This document shows, piece by piece, positions 25,529-33,602 of a stretch of DNA of 64,000 nucleotides (position 1 is its first letter; every line of letters begins with the position of its first letter). Origin of the DNA: JAVBMP01 sp031552195 (GTDB lineage: Bacteria; Desulfobacterota; Desulfovibrionia; Desulfovibrionales; Desulfovibrionaceae); contig JAVBMT010000018.1 of NCBI GenBank assembly GCA_031552195.1, forward strand, positions 1-64,000, in the 5' to 3' direction. The position numbers and the translations under genes are program-made. A model generated the notes under the pieces. That model saw nothing but the letters and a program-made list of their open reading frames with translations, was not told the DNA's origin and searched no databases.

Positions 25529-26290
25529 ATGCACACATTTTACCTAGCCCCTGAAAACTGGCCGCAAGACCGTAATTCCCCACTTCTGCTTGAAGGGACG
25601 GAGTTTACGCATTTGAGCAGGGTGTTGCGCTTCCGCCCCGGAGACGAACTTGAGCTTCTGGACGGCCAAGGCCGCAAGGGGCGTTTTAGCGTGCGCGCCG
25701 TCAACAAGCGGAACGCGGAACTCGTTCCGCTGGAAATAGCCATGTTTGAGCGCCCGCCCGGTAACACTATCGCCTTGGGCTATAATAAGGGGCTGCGCCG
25801 TTCATGGCTGCTGGAAAAAGCCGTGGAGCTCGAGGCCGGAGCGGTCTGGTTCTGGCAGGCGGAACGCAGCCAGGGGAAAATGTCCCAGGCCGGAAAAGAC
25901 GATGAAGCCGCAAGATCATGGCAGGCTCAATTGATAGCCGGGGCCAAGCAATGCTCTAACCCCTGGCTGCCGGAACTGCGCACCCTTCCCAGGGGAGCCG
26001 AAGAGCTGGCGGAACTGGCGGAAGGCTTCAACCGCGCCTATGTATTGTGGGAAGAGGCCGACCCACGCGCAATGCTCACGCAGGACATGCTGGAAAAAGA
26101 AAATTCCCTTTATGTTCTGGGTCCGGAGGGCGGCATCAGCCCGGCGGAAATAGAAATTATGGAAAAGGCGGGCTTTTCCGTGCTCAGCCTCGGAGCGAGG
26201 ATCCTGCGGTGGGAAACCGCCGCCCTGCTCTGCATGGGGCTGGCCTGGTGGGGAAACAACCTCAAAACGGCCGGAGGGGTCAGCCCGTGA
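25529..26290 (+). CDS. rsmE: 16S rRNA m3U1498 methyltransferase
   Basis: 253 residues. RsmE is a SPOUT-fold methyltransferase that methylates N3 of U1498 in helix 44 of 16S rRNA. It begins MHTFYLAPENW, has the PUA-like N-terminal region (FTHLSRVLRFRPGDELELLDGQG), the core IALGYNKGLRRSWLLEKAVELEAGAVWFWQAERS region and the SAM-binding knot LYVLGPEGGISPAEIE and LSLGARILRWETAAL. ATG at 25529 falls 1 base after the gcvT stop. The final codon overlaps the rarA start, so it is translationally coupled on both sides. Slightly longer N-terminal extension in other frames is rejected. Confidence 0.92.
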   Translation: MHTFYLAPENWPQDRNSPLLLEGTEFTHLSRVLRFRPGDELELLDGQGRKGRFSVRAVNKRNAELVPLEIAMFERPPGNTIALGYNKGLRRSWLLEKAVELEAGAVWFWQAERSQGKMSQAGKDDEAARSWQAQLIAGAKQCSNPWLPELRTLPRGAEELAELAEGFNRAYVLWEEADPRAMLTQDMLEKENSLYVLGPEGGISPAEIEIMEKAGFSVLSLGARILRWETAALLCMGLAWWGNNLKTAGGVSP

Positions 26291-27504
26291 GCATCATCCA
26301 ACCCTTGCCGGAACGCCTGCGCCCGGACAGCCTTGAGCTGTTCGTCGGCCAGGAACATCTGCGCGCCAAGCTGGAAAACCTGCTGCGGGCCGCGCGCCTG
26401 CCCAGCCTGCTCCTTTTCGGGCCGCCCGGATGCGGAAAATCCACCCTGGCCCTGCTTCTGGCCAAAGCGCACGGCCGCAAGGTGTTGCGCCTAAGCGCCC
26501 CGGAAGCCGGTTTGCAGCAGCTCAGGCGCAGCCTGGCCGGAACCGACGTCCTGGTTCTGGATGAACTGCACCGTTTTTCCAAGGCTCAGCAGGATTTTTT
26601 CCTGCCGCTTCTGGAAAGCGGCGAACTCATAATGATAGCCACCACCACGGAAAATCCTTCTTTCAGCGTAACCCGCCAGTTGCTTTCCCGCCTGCACGTC
26701 TTGCGGCTGCGCCCTCTGGCGCACGGCGAACTGCTTGAACTGGCCAGGCGGGGGGCCGCCAAACAGGAACTGAACCTGGAAAACGACGTGCTGGAAATGC
26801 TGGCCGGGCTATGCGGCGGAGACGCCAGAACCCTGCTGAACCTTATTGAATATACCGCCGCCGTGCCGGAAGAAAAACGCAATGCTCAAGATATGCGCTC
26901 CATCCTGCCGGAAATCGTCATCCGCCACGACAAAGGCGGAGACAGCCATTACGACCTGGCTTCGGCCCTGATCAAATCCATACGCGGCAGCGACCCGGAC
27001 GCGGCTTTGTATTACCTGGCCTGCCTGCTGGAAGGGGGCGAAGACCCGCGTTTCATCTGCCGCCGTCTTATTCTGTCCGCCGCTGAAGACGTAGGCCTGG
27101 CCGACCCCGCCGCCCTGCCCCTGGCCGTGGCGTGCCAGCAGGCCGTTGAGTTCGTCGGCATGCCCGAAGGCTTCCTTCCGCTTGCAGAAACCTGCGTTTA
27201 CCTGGCTCTGGCCCATAAAAGCAACAGCGCTTACGCCGCCTACCTCAGCGCCGCCAAGGAAGTGAAAGAAAACGGGCCGCAGCCCGTTCCGCTGCATTTG
27301 CGAAATTCAGTTTCCCGCTTGCAAAAAGAATGGGGATATGGGAAAGGGTACAAATATCCGCATAGCTTCCCCGGAGCATGGGTTGAGCAGCAGTACCTGC
27401 CGTCGGAACTGGCTGATAAAACCTTTTACAGCCCGAAAAACACCGGAGAGGAAGGGCGGTTGTCCGCCTGGTGGAAGAAGAATAAGAACAGCATGAAACA
27501 CTAG
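26287..27504 (+). CDS. rarA: Replication-associated recombination protein A (AAA ATPase)
   Basis: 405 residues. MgsA/RarA acts at stalled replication forks. Start GTG at 26287 overlaps the rsmE stop (GTGA). Walker A FGPPGCGKST (K51), Walker B VLVLDELHRF with the DELH variant, sensor 1 IATTTENPSFS, then sensor 2 and the C-terminal tetramerisation domain with YYLACLLEGGEDPRFICRRL, LILSAAEDVGLADPAAL, MPEGFLPLAETCVYLALAHKSNSAY and a final GYKYPHSFPGAWVEQQYLP. Length and order match the family. The third gene of the gcvT-rsmE-rarA unit. Confidence 0.92.
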   Translation: MSIIQPLPERLRPDSLELFVGQEHLRAKLENLLRAARLPSLLLFGPPGCGKSTLALLLAKAHGRKVLRLSAPEAGLQQLRRSLAGTDVLVLDELHRFSKAQQDFFLPLLESGELIMIATTTENPSFSVTRQLLSRLHVLRLRPLAHGELLELARRGAAKQELNLENDVLEMLAGLCGGDARTLLNLIEYTAAVPEEKRNAQDMRSILPEIVIRHDKGGDSHYDLASALIKSIRGSDPDAALYYLACLLEGGEDPRFICRRLILSAAEDVGLADPAALPLAVACQQAVEFVGMPEGFLPLAETCVYLALAHKSNSAYAAYLSAAKEVKENGPQPVPLHLRNSVSRLQKEWGYGKGYKYPHSFPGAWVEQQYLPSELADKTFYSPKNTGEEGRLSAWWKKNKNSMKH

Positions 27505-27818
27505 GGCCGACTGCTTGAGCGCGATCCGCCCGGCGTGAATGCCTGCTGAAAATAACTATAATTTTGCGCCTGATTTTAAAGATAGTAACGAATAGTTTTT
27601 AAATGTTGAAGTGTTCCTGATTCCGCGGCTGCGCGGCATGATTCCGTCTTATCCGGCTCAGTTGAATGCCTGTAATAACCTGATTACGATGTTTCGTCTT
27701 TCGCGAGGCTTAAAAAATTAAAGGCCATGACCGGCCAGTTCCGAGCGGCCGGCTTGCGGTGCGGTAAACCTGCACGGTTACGCATAAAACTTTCTTCTCA
27801 AAACGCAAAAAATATACG
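27505..27818. other. Gap of 314 bases without a gene
   Basis: Nothing coding is apparent. It contains a TATAAT at 27557-27562 without a good -35, and a small hairpin CCGGCC / GGCCGG at 27731-27752. It must hold the end of the rarA transcript and the promoter of the hybrid kinase. Confidence 0.5.
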
Positions 27819-30800
27819 ATGCAAATCAGCAATAATTACAATGAGAAAATCCTTGCGGCACTGAGCTATAACCAGGTCGGCGCGTGGGTTCTCGAGGCGC
27901 GCGGTAACGAGCGCCTGCTTACTCTTGGCGAAAGCGCGCGAAATGTCCTGAGGCTGGAGAAAAGCCCTGCCGAGTGGAAAGAGTTCCTGCTGCTTTTCGC
28001 CCCGGGGCAAAGAGAAATGCTCGCGGAACAGGCCGAACGTTACCTTGCCGGTGAAACTCGCCGGATACGCCTGGTTCTCCGCATGGCTGAAAACGGCCAG
28101 GGCGTACAGCGCTGGATACGTGTTTCCGCAAAGGGAAACGATCAGCCCGGCGGCGTTGTTTACGGCCTGCTGCAAGACGTCAGCGACTATTCCGGAACGG
28201 CTGGCTTCCAAGCCGTAGAGTTCGACGCGGCGGACATGGAAAACGAACCCTGCCTCAATATCATTCAGGAACAGCGGGAAACCATAGGCGGGCTGTCCAA
28301 GGAAAAATACAGCCTTATGAACGCCCTGCGCGCCAATATGGAGAATATAACCTCGGCCCTCGGCGTAAACGAACACTCCGCAGGGGAAGAGGAATTCTTC
28401 AACGCCCAAACCTACTTGCGCCTGCCGGAAAACGGGCTTTCCGACATCAACAACGCCTTCTCTTTTATAACAGACAGCATGTGGCGCTATAAATCCATTG
28501 TGGACAACATGCCCTTTCCGGTTCTAATTACCGACAACAACAATATTTATGCCTACCTTAACGAGCCCGCCCGAAACTTCATGTGGGTAAGCGGGCACGA
28601 CGACGTTGTCGGACGCCCCGCCATAACCTGGGGCCTTGACGAGAAAGGCGCCCCGCAATCCGGCCTTTCCTGCCTGAAAGAAGGCAAAGATGTATTTTTG
28701 CTCTTCAACCCGGTAACCCATCGCTATTTCCAGGGCCACGCCTCCTACCTCTTCAACCAGCACGGCCAGGTTGCCGGGCAGCTTGAAACCTTTTACGACG
28801 TTACCGAAGTGCACGAAGCGGACGAACGCCTGCGCATCATGCTGGATTCAAGCCCGCTTTGCTGCAATTTCTGGGATGACAAGTTCAACAACATCGACTG
28901 CAACGAAGCCGCCGTCAAGCTATTTGAACTTGGCAGCAAACAGGAATACCTGGAACGCTTCTTCGAACTTTCGCCTGAATATCAGCCTGACGGACGCCTC
29001 AGTTCGGAAAAGGCCTTTGAGAAGATTACAAAAGCCTTTGCCGAAGGCTGGGTGCAGTTCGAATGGATGCACCAGATGCTCGACGGGCGCCAGGTGCCTT
29101 CGGAAATTACCCTGGTGCGCGTGCAAAGGCACGATTCATACATCGTGGTCGGATACACGCGAGACTTGCGCGAACTGAAGAAAAAAGACGCGGAGCTGGA
29201 CAAAGAGCGCATTCTCCTGAAAAAAATCCTGGACAGCAGCCCGATATGCTTCCTGATTATCGTCGATCAGAAAATAACCTTCGCCGCGCCTTATGCGGAA
29301 GAACTTCTCGGCATAGGCGCACACGGAGATATCGCAGACTTTTTCGCCAAGCCGGAAGAAATGCGTGATTTCTTCGAAACGATAAACCAGTCCGGAAGCG
29401 TCAGCTGGCGGGTTGTGTCCGCGCGCGCCGCCAGCGGCGGCGTAATGGAAATGCTGACCAACGCCTTTGTGGCGGAATATTACGGCGAACCCTGCGTTAT
29501 GGCCTGGTTTCTCGACATCAGCGAAATGCGCGAAAAAGAAAGGGAACTGCGCCAGGCCAAAGAACTGGCGGAAGAAAGCACCAGGGCGAAAAGCGATTTT
29601 CTGGCGAACATGAGCCATGAAATTCGAACCCCCATGAACGCCATTCTGGGCATGACCAAGCTGGTGCTCGACACAGACCTGACGGCCCGCCAGCGCGACT
29701 ACCTGGAAAAATCGGAATATTCGGCCCGCTCTTTGCTGCGCATTCTTAACGACATTCTCGATTTCTCAAAAATTGAAGCCGGCAAAATGGAAATGGAGCA
29801 GATTCCGTTCAAGACGATAGAAGCTTTGCGCCGTGTGGCCGACCTTACCTTGCCGAAAACGACGGAAAAGCAGCTTGAATTCCTCCTGAAAGCCGACCAT
29901 GACATCCCGGCCGCCCTGATCGGCGATTCTTTACGCTTGCACCAGATTTTGATCAACCTGACCAGCAACGCCGTGAAATTCACCAAAGAAGGCTACGTTT
30001 ACCTGCGGGCCGGAATAAAAGAAAAAAACGCCGATTCAGCCCTGCTTTATTTTGAAGTGTCCGACACTGGAATAGGCATAAGCGACGAACAGGCGAAAAA
30101 GCTTTTCTCGCCTTTCACCCAGGCTGATACTTCCACCACCCGCCGCTACGGCGGCACCGGCCTCGGCCTGGCCATATGCAAAAACCTGGTCGCGATGATG
30201 GGCGGAGAAATCGGCTGCCGCCCCAACCCGGGCGGAGGAACGACCTTCTATTTCACCGCCCGTTTGAAAATTGACGACCCCAGCTCTATTTACGGGTTTA
30301 TCGGCGACAGCCTCAAGGGGCTGCGCATTCTCGCCGTGGAGCACAACCCTAACGCCCTCGCACGGGCGGAAGAAATATTCAGCGCGCTCGGATGCCGGCA
30401 TTTAACGGCTACGGATGGAGCCGAGGCCAAAAAAACCTTGCAAGAGGCCGTTGATCCCATTGACTTCATCCTGATCGACTGGAATATGCCGCAGGGTTCG
30501 TCTCCACAGCTTTGCAGCGCCATGCGCGAAATTTGCGAGCGAAAAGGCTGGCGAACGAATATATTCGCCGTTGACAATGAGTATTGGAGCGAGGAAAACA
30601 TAAAGCGAGCCAGAGACCTCGGCATTAACGACCTGATCATAAAACCCCTGGCCGAAGGCAACGTTTACAACGCGCTGATGAGCTGCCTGAAAGGAAACGC
30701 GCCTGAACTCCACCCCGAGGCGTCCGGCGCTGATATGGAAGAAAGTTCGTTGAAAATTTTGCAAGGCGTCCACGTTCTGCTGGCGGAAGACAATGAAATA

Positions 30801-31376
30801 AACCAGATGGTCGCCCAGGAAATCCTCGCGCAGGCCGGAATGGAAGTCACAGTGGCCAATAACGGCCGGGAGGCGATCAAACTTCTGGATGAACGGCCAT
30901 TCGACATTGTCCTTATGGATATCCAGATGCCGGAAATGGACGGCATAGCCGCCACCGCCCAGATAAGGCAGGAAAAACGTTTCGCCGCGCTGCCCATCAT
31001 CGCCATGACAGCCCACGCCATGGTCGGAGACAAGGAAAAAAGCCTGGCGGCCGGCATGAATGACCATATCACCAAGCCGATCGAGCACGAAGAGCTGTTT
31101 GCCGCGCTAAAGCGCTGGGTCGCTCCTAAAAACCACGAAACCGGAACCGGGCCTGACTATGACCTTGAGCGGTTCACCCCGCAGATGCGGGCCCTGGCGG
31201 AAGAACTGCAAGCGCGAAGGGTGCGCAAGGCGCTGCCGCTGATGAACTCCCTGCTGCAAGCGGATTTCCCCCCTCACCTCAGGGTTAAGCTGCAAAACGC
31301 CGACGCCTTCCTTAAAAAGTATAACTGCAAGCAAGCAGTGGAAATAATTGAAGAAATATTGTCAGGACCAGTATAG
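27819..31376 (+). CDS. Soluble hybrid sensor histidine kinase, PAS-rich, two receiver domains
   Basis: 1185 residues, no signal peptide or membrane segment, so cytoplasmic sensing. Order: N-terminal PAS-like region (about 10-130), PAS about 225-340 (WRYKSIVDNMPFPVLIT), PAS about 345-460, PAS about 465-575, coiled linker, HisKA with phosphorylated His at H600 in FLANMSHEIRTPMN, HATPase with NLTSNAVKFT, DTGIGIS, GGTGLGLAI. Then receiver 1 (from about 835, acceptor D887 in LIDWNMP) and receiver 2 (from about 970, VLLAEDNEINQ, acceptor D1034 in LMDIQMPEMDG, Lys in TKPIE). Receiver 1 has lost the acidic pair at its start (AVEHN instead of VVDDN-like) and the usual Thr/Ser. A final 85-residue helical tail lacks an Hpt histidine. 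Its output partner is not adjacent. Confidence 0.92.
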   Translation: MQISNNYNEKILAALSYNQVGAWVLEARGNERLLTLGESARNVLRLEKSPAEWKEFLLLFAPGQREMLAEQAERYLAGETRRIRLVLRMAENGQGVQRWIRVSAKGNDQPGGVVYGLLQDVSDYSGTAGFQAVEFDAADMENEPCLNIIQEQRETIGGLSKEKYSLMNALRANMENITSALGVNEHSAGEEEFFNAQTYLRLPENGLSDINNAFSFITDSMWRYKSIVDNMPFPVLITDNNNIYAYLNEPARNFMWVSGHDDVVGRPAITWGLDEKGAPQSGLSCLKEGKDVFLLFNPVTHRYFQGHASYLFNQHGQVAGQLETFYDVTEVHEADERLRIMLDSSPLCCNFWDDKFNNIDCNEAAVKLFELGSKQEYLERFFELSPEYQPDGRLSSEKAFEKITKAFAEGWVQFEWMHQMLDGRQVPSEITLVRVQRHDSYIVVGYTRDLRELKKKDAELDKERILLKKILDSSPICFLIIVDQKITFAAPYAEELLGIGAHGDIADFFAKPEEMRDFFETINQSGSVSWRVVSARAASGGVMEMLTNAFVAEYYGEPCVMAWFLDISEMREKERELRQAKELAEESTRAKSDFLANMSHEIRTPMNAILGMTKLVLDTDLTARQRDYLEKSEYSARSLLRILNDILDFSKIEAGKMEMEQIPFKTIEALRRVADLTLPKTTEKQLEFLLKADHDIPAALIGDSLRLHQILINLTSNAVKFTKEGYVYLRAGIKEKNADSALLYFEVSDTGIGISDEQAKKLFSPFTQADTSTTRRYGGTGLGLAICKNLVAMMGGEIGCRPNPGGGTTFYFTARLKIDDPSSIYGFIGDSLKGLRILAVEHNPNALARAEEIFSALGCRHLTATDGAEAKKTLQEAVDPIDFILIDWNMPQGSSPQLCSAMREICERKGWRTNIFAVDNEYWSEENIKRARDLGINDLIIKPLAEGNVYNALMSCLKGNAPELHPEASGADMEESSLKILQGVHVLLAEDNEINQMVAQEILAQAGMEVTVANNGREAIKLLDERPFDIVLMDIQMPEMDGIAATAQIRQEKRFAALPIIAMTAHAMVGDKEKSLAAGMNDHITKPIEHEELFAALKRWVAPKNHETGTGPDYDLERFTPQMRALAEELQARRVRKALPLMNSLLQADFPPHLRVKLQNADAFLKKYNCKQAVEIIEEILSGPV

Positions 31377-31393
31377 GCTTCGCGCGGACGGCC

Positions 31394-32011
31394 TCATGAA
31401 GGCCCGGCCTGGTTTTTGAGCAAACCGGCCCAGTCGATTTGCTGCGCCAGTGAACTCAACCCGGCAAAATCTCTAAACTCCGGCCTCTCCGGCAAAAAAA
31501 CGCCGCGCTCCCTGTAATAGGGGGCGGTTATTTTCAAGGCCGCCTCCAGATATTTGCGCGAAGGAATAAGCATATCGCCCGCGCGGTTTTCCGTCGGGTC
31601 CGTTCCTTCCGCGCAAGGTTCTCCGGCCACCAGAAAACGGCGGCAGGCCATGGGCCTCACCGGATAGGCCAGGCAGGAAGCTCCGTCTAGAAACGGGCAA
31701 TCCACTATGCCGGACATATTGGCGGCCTGCCCGGCCAAAAGCTTTTTGACCGCCTCCGCTCCGCCTTCCTTCCCTATGAACAGGGCAAGCCCGGCGGCTT
31801 CCGCCGGAGTAAGCGGTATGGGTTGGCGGCAACAGGCCGCGCACCCGGCCCGGCAGCCAGGCGTTTTTCCTTCCCCCAGCGCCTCGCGCACCGTTTCATC
31901 AACGCTTGCGTCGATTACCGCGTAGGCGTCAAGCAACTGCGAAAACCAGGCGTTGTGCCTTTCCAGGCGGGGAAGGACGTAACGAAATTTCCGCGCGGTG
32001 AAACCCTGCAT
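31394..32011 (-). CDS. YkgJ-type metal-cluster protein
   Basis: About 205 residues, UPF0153/YkgJ family. The cysteine framework PGCRAGCAACCRQPIPL, then CPFLDGASCLAYPVRPMACRRF matches the family Cx3Cx2CC...C...C...C pattern (zinc or iron-sulfur site; biochemical role unknown). ATG at 32011 is preferred because GGAG is upstream; a GTG at 32053 would add 14 residues. Convergent with the kinase gene, whose stop is 18 bases away, and divergent from the hemolysin-III gene. A stretch FRYVLPRLERHNAWFSQLLDAYAVIDASVDE precedes the cluster. No membrane segments. Confidence 0.8.
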   Translation of the reverse strand: MQGFTARKFRYVLPRLERHNAWFSQLLDAYAVIDASVDETVREALGEGKTPGCRAGCAACCRQPIPLTPAEAAGLALFIGKEGGAEAVKKLLAGQAANMSGIVDCPFLDGASCLAYPVRPMACRRFLVAGEPCAEGTDPTENRAGDMLIPSRKYLEAALKITAPYYRERGVFLPERPEFRDFAGLSSLAQQIDWAGLLKNQAGPS

Positions 32012-32142
32012 AGCCGCTCCATATTTATTCCGCAGTTCATTCAATTTCCTCACTCATTGTTGGCTTGAAGCGCGGTTCTGTCAAGCCCGCCTTGACCGTA
32101 CGGCGAATTGAATATAACTTTGTCTGAACTGAGGAATCTTAT

Positions 32143-32820
32143 ATGCAAAAAAGCCTTAACGGCTGCACATTGCCGAATTACACCAGAGGCGAAGAACTTT
32201 TCAATATGATTTCGCACATCGTCGGCGGCGGAATAGGTTTCGCCGCCCTCTTGGCTTGCCTTATCGTTGCCGCATACTGCCGGAACGTCTGGGGCATCGT
32301 CAGCGGCGGCGTTTACGGCGGCTCGCTTATCCTGCTTTACACCATGTCCAGCATTTACCACGGCCTGCCGGTCGGCCTGCCGAAAAAAGTCTTCCGCATT
32401 ATCGACCACTGCACGATTTTCATCTTGATAGCCGGCACCTACACGCCGATTATGATCGGGGGCGTCTTCCGCGAACGTTACCCGGCCGAGGCCTGGATTA
32501 TTTTCGGCATAGTCTGGGGTTTGGCCCTGTTCGGCGTTTTTATCACAACTATAGACATGAAGCGCTTCCGCCACCTGGCGATGGCCTGCTATCTCGGCAT
32601 GGGCTGGTGCGTTATTTTTGAGATAGGCAAGGTCATAGAAGCCTTTGGCACGCCGTTCTTCATACTTCTCCTGGCCGGGGGCATTTTCTACACCATTGGC
32701 GCGGTTCTTTACGGCATCGGCAAAAAGAAAAAATATATCCACTCGGTTTTCCATATTTTTGTTGACATAGCCACTCTTCTCCACGTTATCGGCATAGCCG
32801 TGTACGTCATGCCGGGCTGA
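32143..32820 (+). CDS. Hemolysin III family (PAQR-like) membrane protein
   Basis: 225 residues, seven hydrophobic segments. Family signatures are seen: SSIYHGLP (Ser-x-x-x-His), IIDHCTIFILIAGTYTPIM, and the late HSVFHIFVDIATLLH with two His, which line the putative metal-dependent hydrolase site known from PAQR structures. Bacterial members (YqfA/HlyIII) are integral inner-membrane proteins; the name hemolysin III reflects early cloning and toxin activity should not be assumed. GAGGAATCTTAT precedes the ATG. It is divergent from the YkgJ gene and is followed, after 41 bases, by the TetR gene, with the TetR promoter starting 7 bases past its stop. Confidence 0.9.
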   Translation: MQKSLNGCTLPNYTRGEELFNMISHIVGGGIGFAALLACLIVAAYCRNVWGIVSGGVYGGSLILLYTMSSIYHGLPVGLPKKVFRIIDHCTIFILIAGTYTPIMIGGVFRERYPAEAWIIFGIVWGLALFGVFITTIDMKRFRHLAMACYLGMGWCVIFEIGKVIEAFGTPFFILLLAGGIFYTIGAVLYGIGKKKKYIHSVFHIFVDIATLLHVIGIAVYVMPG

Positions 32821-32827
32821 GCGGCCC

Positions 32828-32856
32828 TTGACGTTACATACCGCACGGTATATAAC
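32828..32856 (+). promoter_or_regulatory. Promoter of the TetR gene
   Basis: TTGACG, 17-base spacer, TATAAC: near-consensus sigma-70. The expected start point, about 6-8 bases after the -10, falls on or next to the ATG at 32862, so the mRNA would be leaderless. No Shine-Dalgarno is present. Confidence 0.7.
32838..32851. promoter_or_regulatory. Candidate TetR operator within promoter spacer
   Basis: ATACCG-CA-CGGTAT: 6-bp inverted arms, placed between the -35 and -10 hexamers, where repressor binding would block RNA polymerase. Suggests autorepression. Confidence 0.5.
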
Positions 32857-32861
32857 GCGGC

Positions 32862-33467
32862 ATGAAAGAAACCGCAGGCAACCGGGAAAAAATTCTGGCC
32901 CGCGCGCTGGAACTTTTTTCCGCACGCGGCTATGAGGGCGCTTCAGTGAATGAAGTCGCCCTGCTGGCCGGAATCACCAAACCCACGCTCTATTATTATT
33001 TCAACAGCAAAGAAGGGCTGTACGATAGCCTGATGCGGGAAAATTACGAGCGCCTGAACACGGCGCTGGCTGTCGCGGTTGTTTACAATCCGAACCCTTC
33101 CGAGTATTTCGCGGACGTTTATCCGGTATTGCTTGAAGTTTCCCTGACCTACTACCGATTCGCCTCGGCCAATGAAGATTTTTACCGCATGGCCCTGGCC
33201 GATCTTTTTCAGCCCCGCTCTTCACAGATTCACGTCATTGCCGCCAAATACCACTTCAGGCAATATGAACTGCTTGAGGAAATGTTCAGGCGAATGAGCG
33301 CGGTCCATAAAAATATGGCCCGGAAAGAAAAAATGCTGGCCTGGACCTATGCCGGCATGGTCAATTCCTTCATCAGCCTGGCCTATAACGCCGGAACTCC
33401 GCTGGAGGAACTGATGGAAAACGCCGAAGCTCCGGTCAGGCAGTTCATGCACGGGATATACAGCTGA
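32862..33467 (+). CDS. TetR/AcrR family transcriptional regulator
   Basis: 201 residues. N-terminal DNA-binding domain starts at residue 7: NREKILARALELFSARGYEGASVNEVALLAGITKPTLYYYF (helix-turn-helix with the family K-P-T-L-Y-Y-Y-F), then the ligand-binding helical domain. The C-terminal half is typical of TetR_C regulators with long helices. The start is fixed by the domain, as no in-frame start lies between the ATG and the helix-turn-helix; the promoter places the transcription start at about this ATG. Downstream gene is the GH13 glycosidase, from which it is separated by a terminator and a 16-bp palindrome. It may repress itself and that glycosidase; the ligand is unknown. Confidence 0.9.
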   Translation: MKETAGNREKILARALELFSARGYEGASVNEVALLAGITKPTLYYYFNSKEGLYDSLMRENYERLNTALAVAVVYNPNPSEYFADVYPVLLEVSLTYYRFASANEDFYRMALADLFQPRSSQIHVIAAKYHFRQYELLEEMFRRMSAVHKNMARKEKMLAWTYAGMVNSFISLAYNAGTPLEELMENAEAPVRQFMHGIYS

Positions 33468-33531
33468 CCGAAACCCGTCCGGGCAAGCAACTTTTGCGAT
33501 GACATTTTTCACTGCTTCCTTGCAAGCGGAA

Positions 33532-33557
33532 GGCGGCGAATTTTTCGCCGCCTTTTA
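33532..33557 (+). terminator. Terminator of the TetR gene
   Basis: Perfect stem GGCGGCGAA / TTCGCCGCC with loop TTT, followed by TTTT. The glycosidase gene must therefore start from its own promoter in the next 45 bases. Confidence 0.8.
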
Positions 33558-33572
33558 AAAACAAAGCTAATA

Positions 33573-33588
33573 TACCTACCGGTAGGTA
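33573..33588. promoter_or_regulatory. Perfect 16-bp palindrome before the GH13 gene
   Basis: TACCTACCGGTAGGTA lies between the TetR terminator and the glycosidase ribosome-binding site (GGAG at 33592-33595), where the promoter -10/start must be. Half-sites TACC/GGTA are shared with the candidate operator in the TetR promoter, but at a different spacing. Just after it, a minimal ATG-TAA pair overlaps the true ATG at 33603. Confidence 0.6.
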
Positions 33589-33602
33589 CTTGGAGTGATG
33601 TA

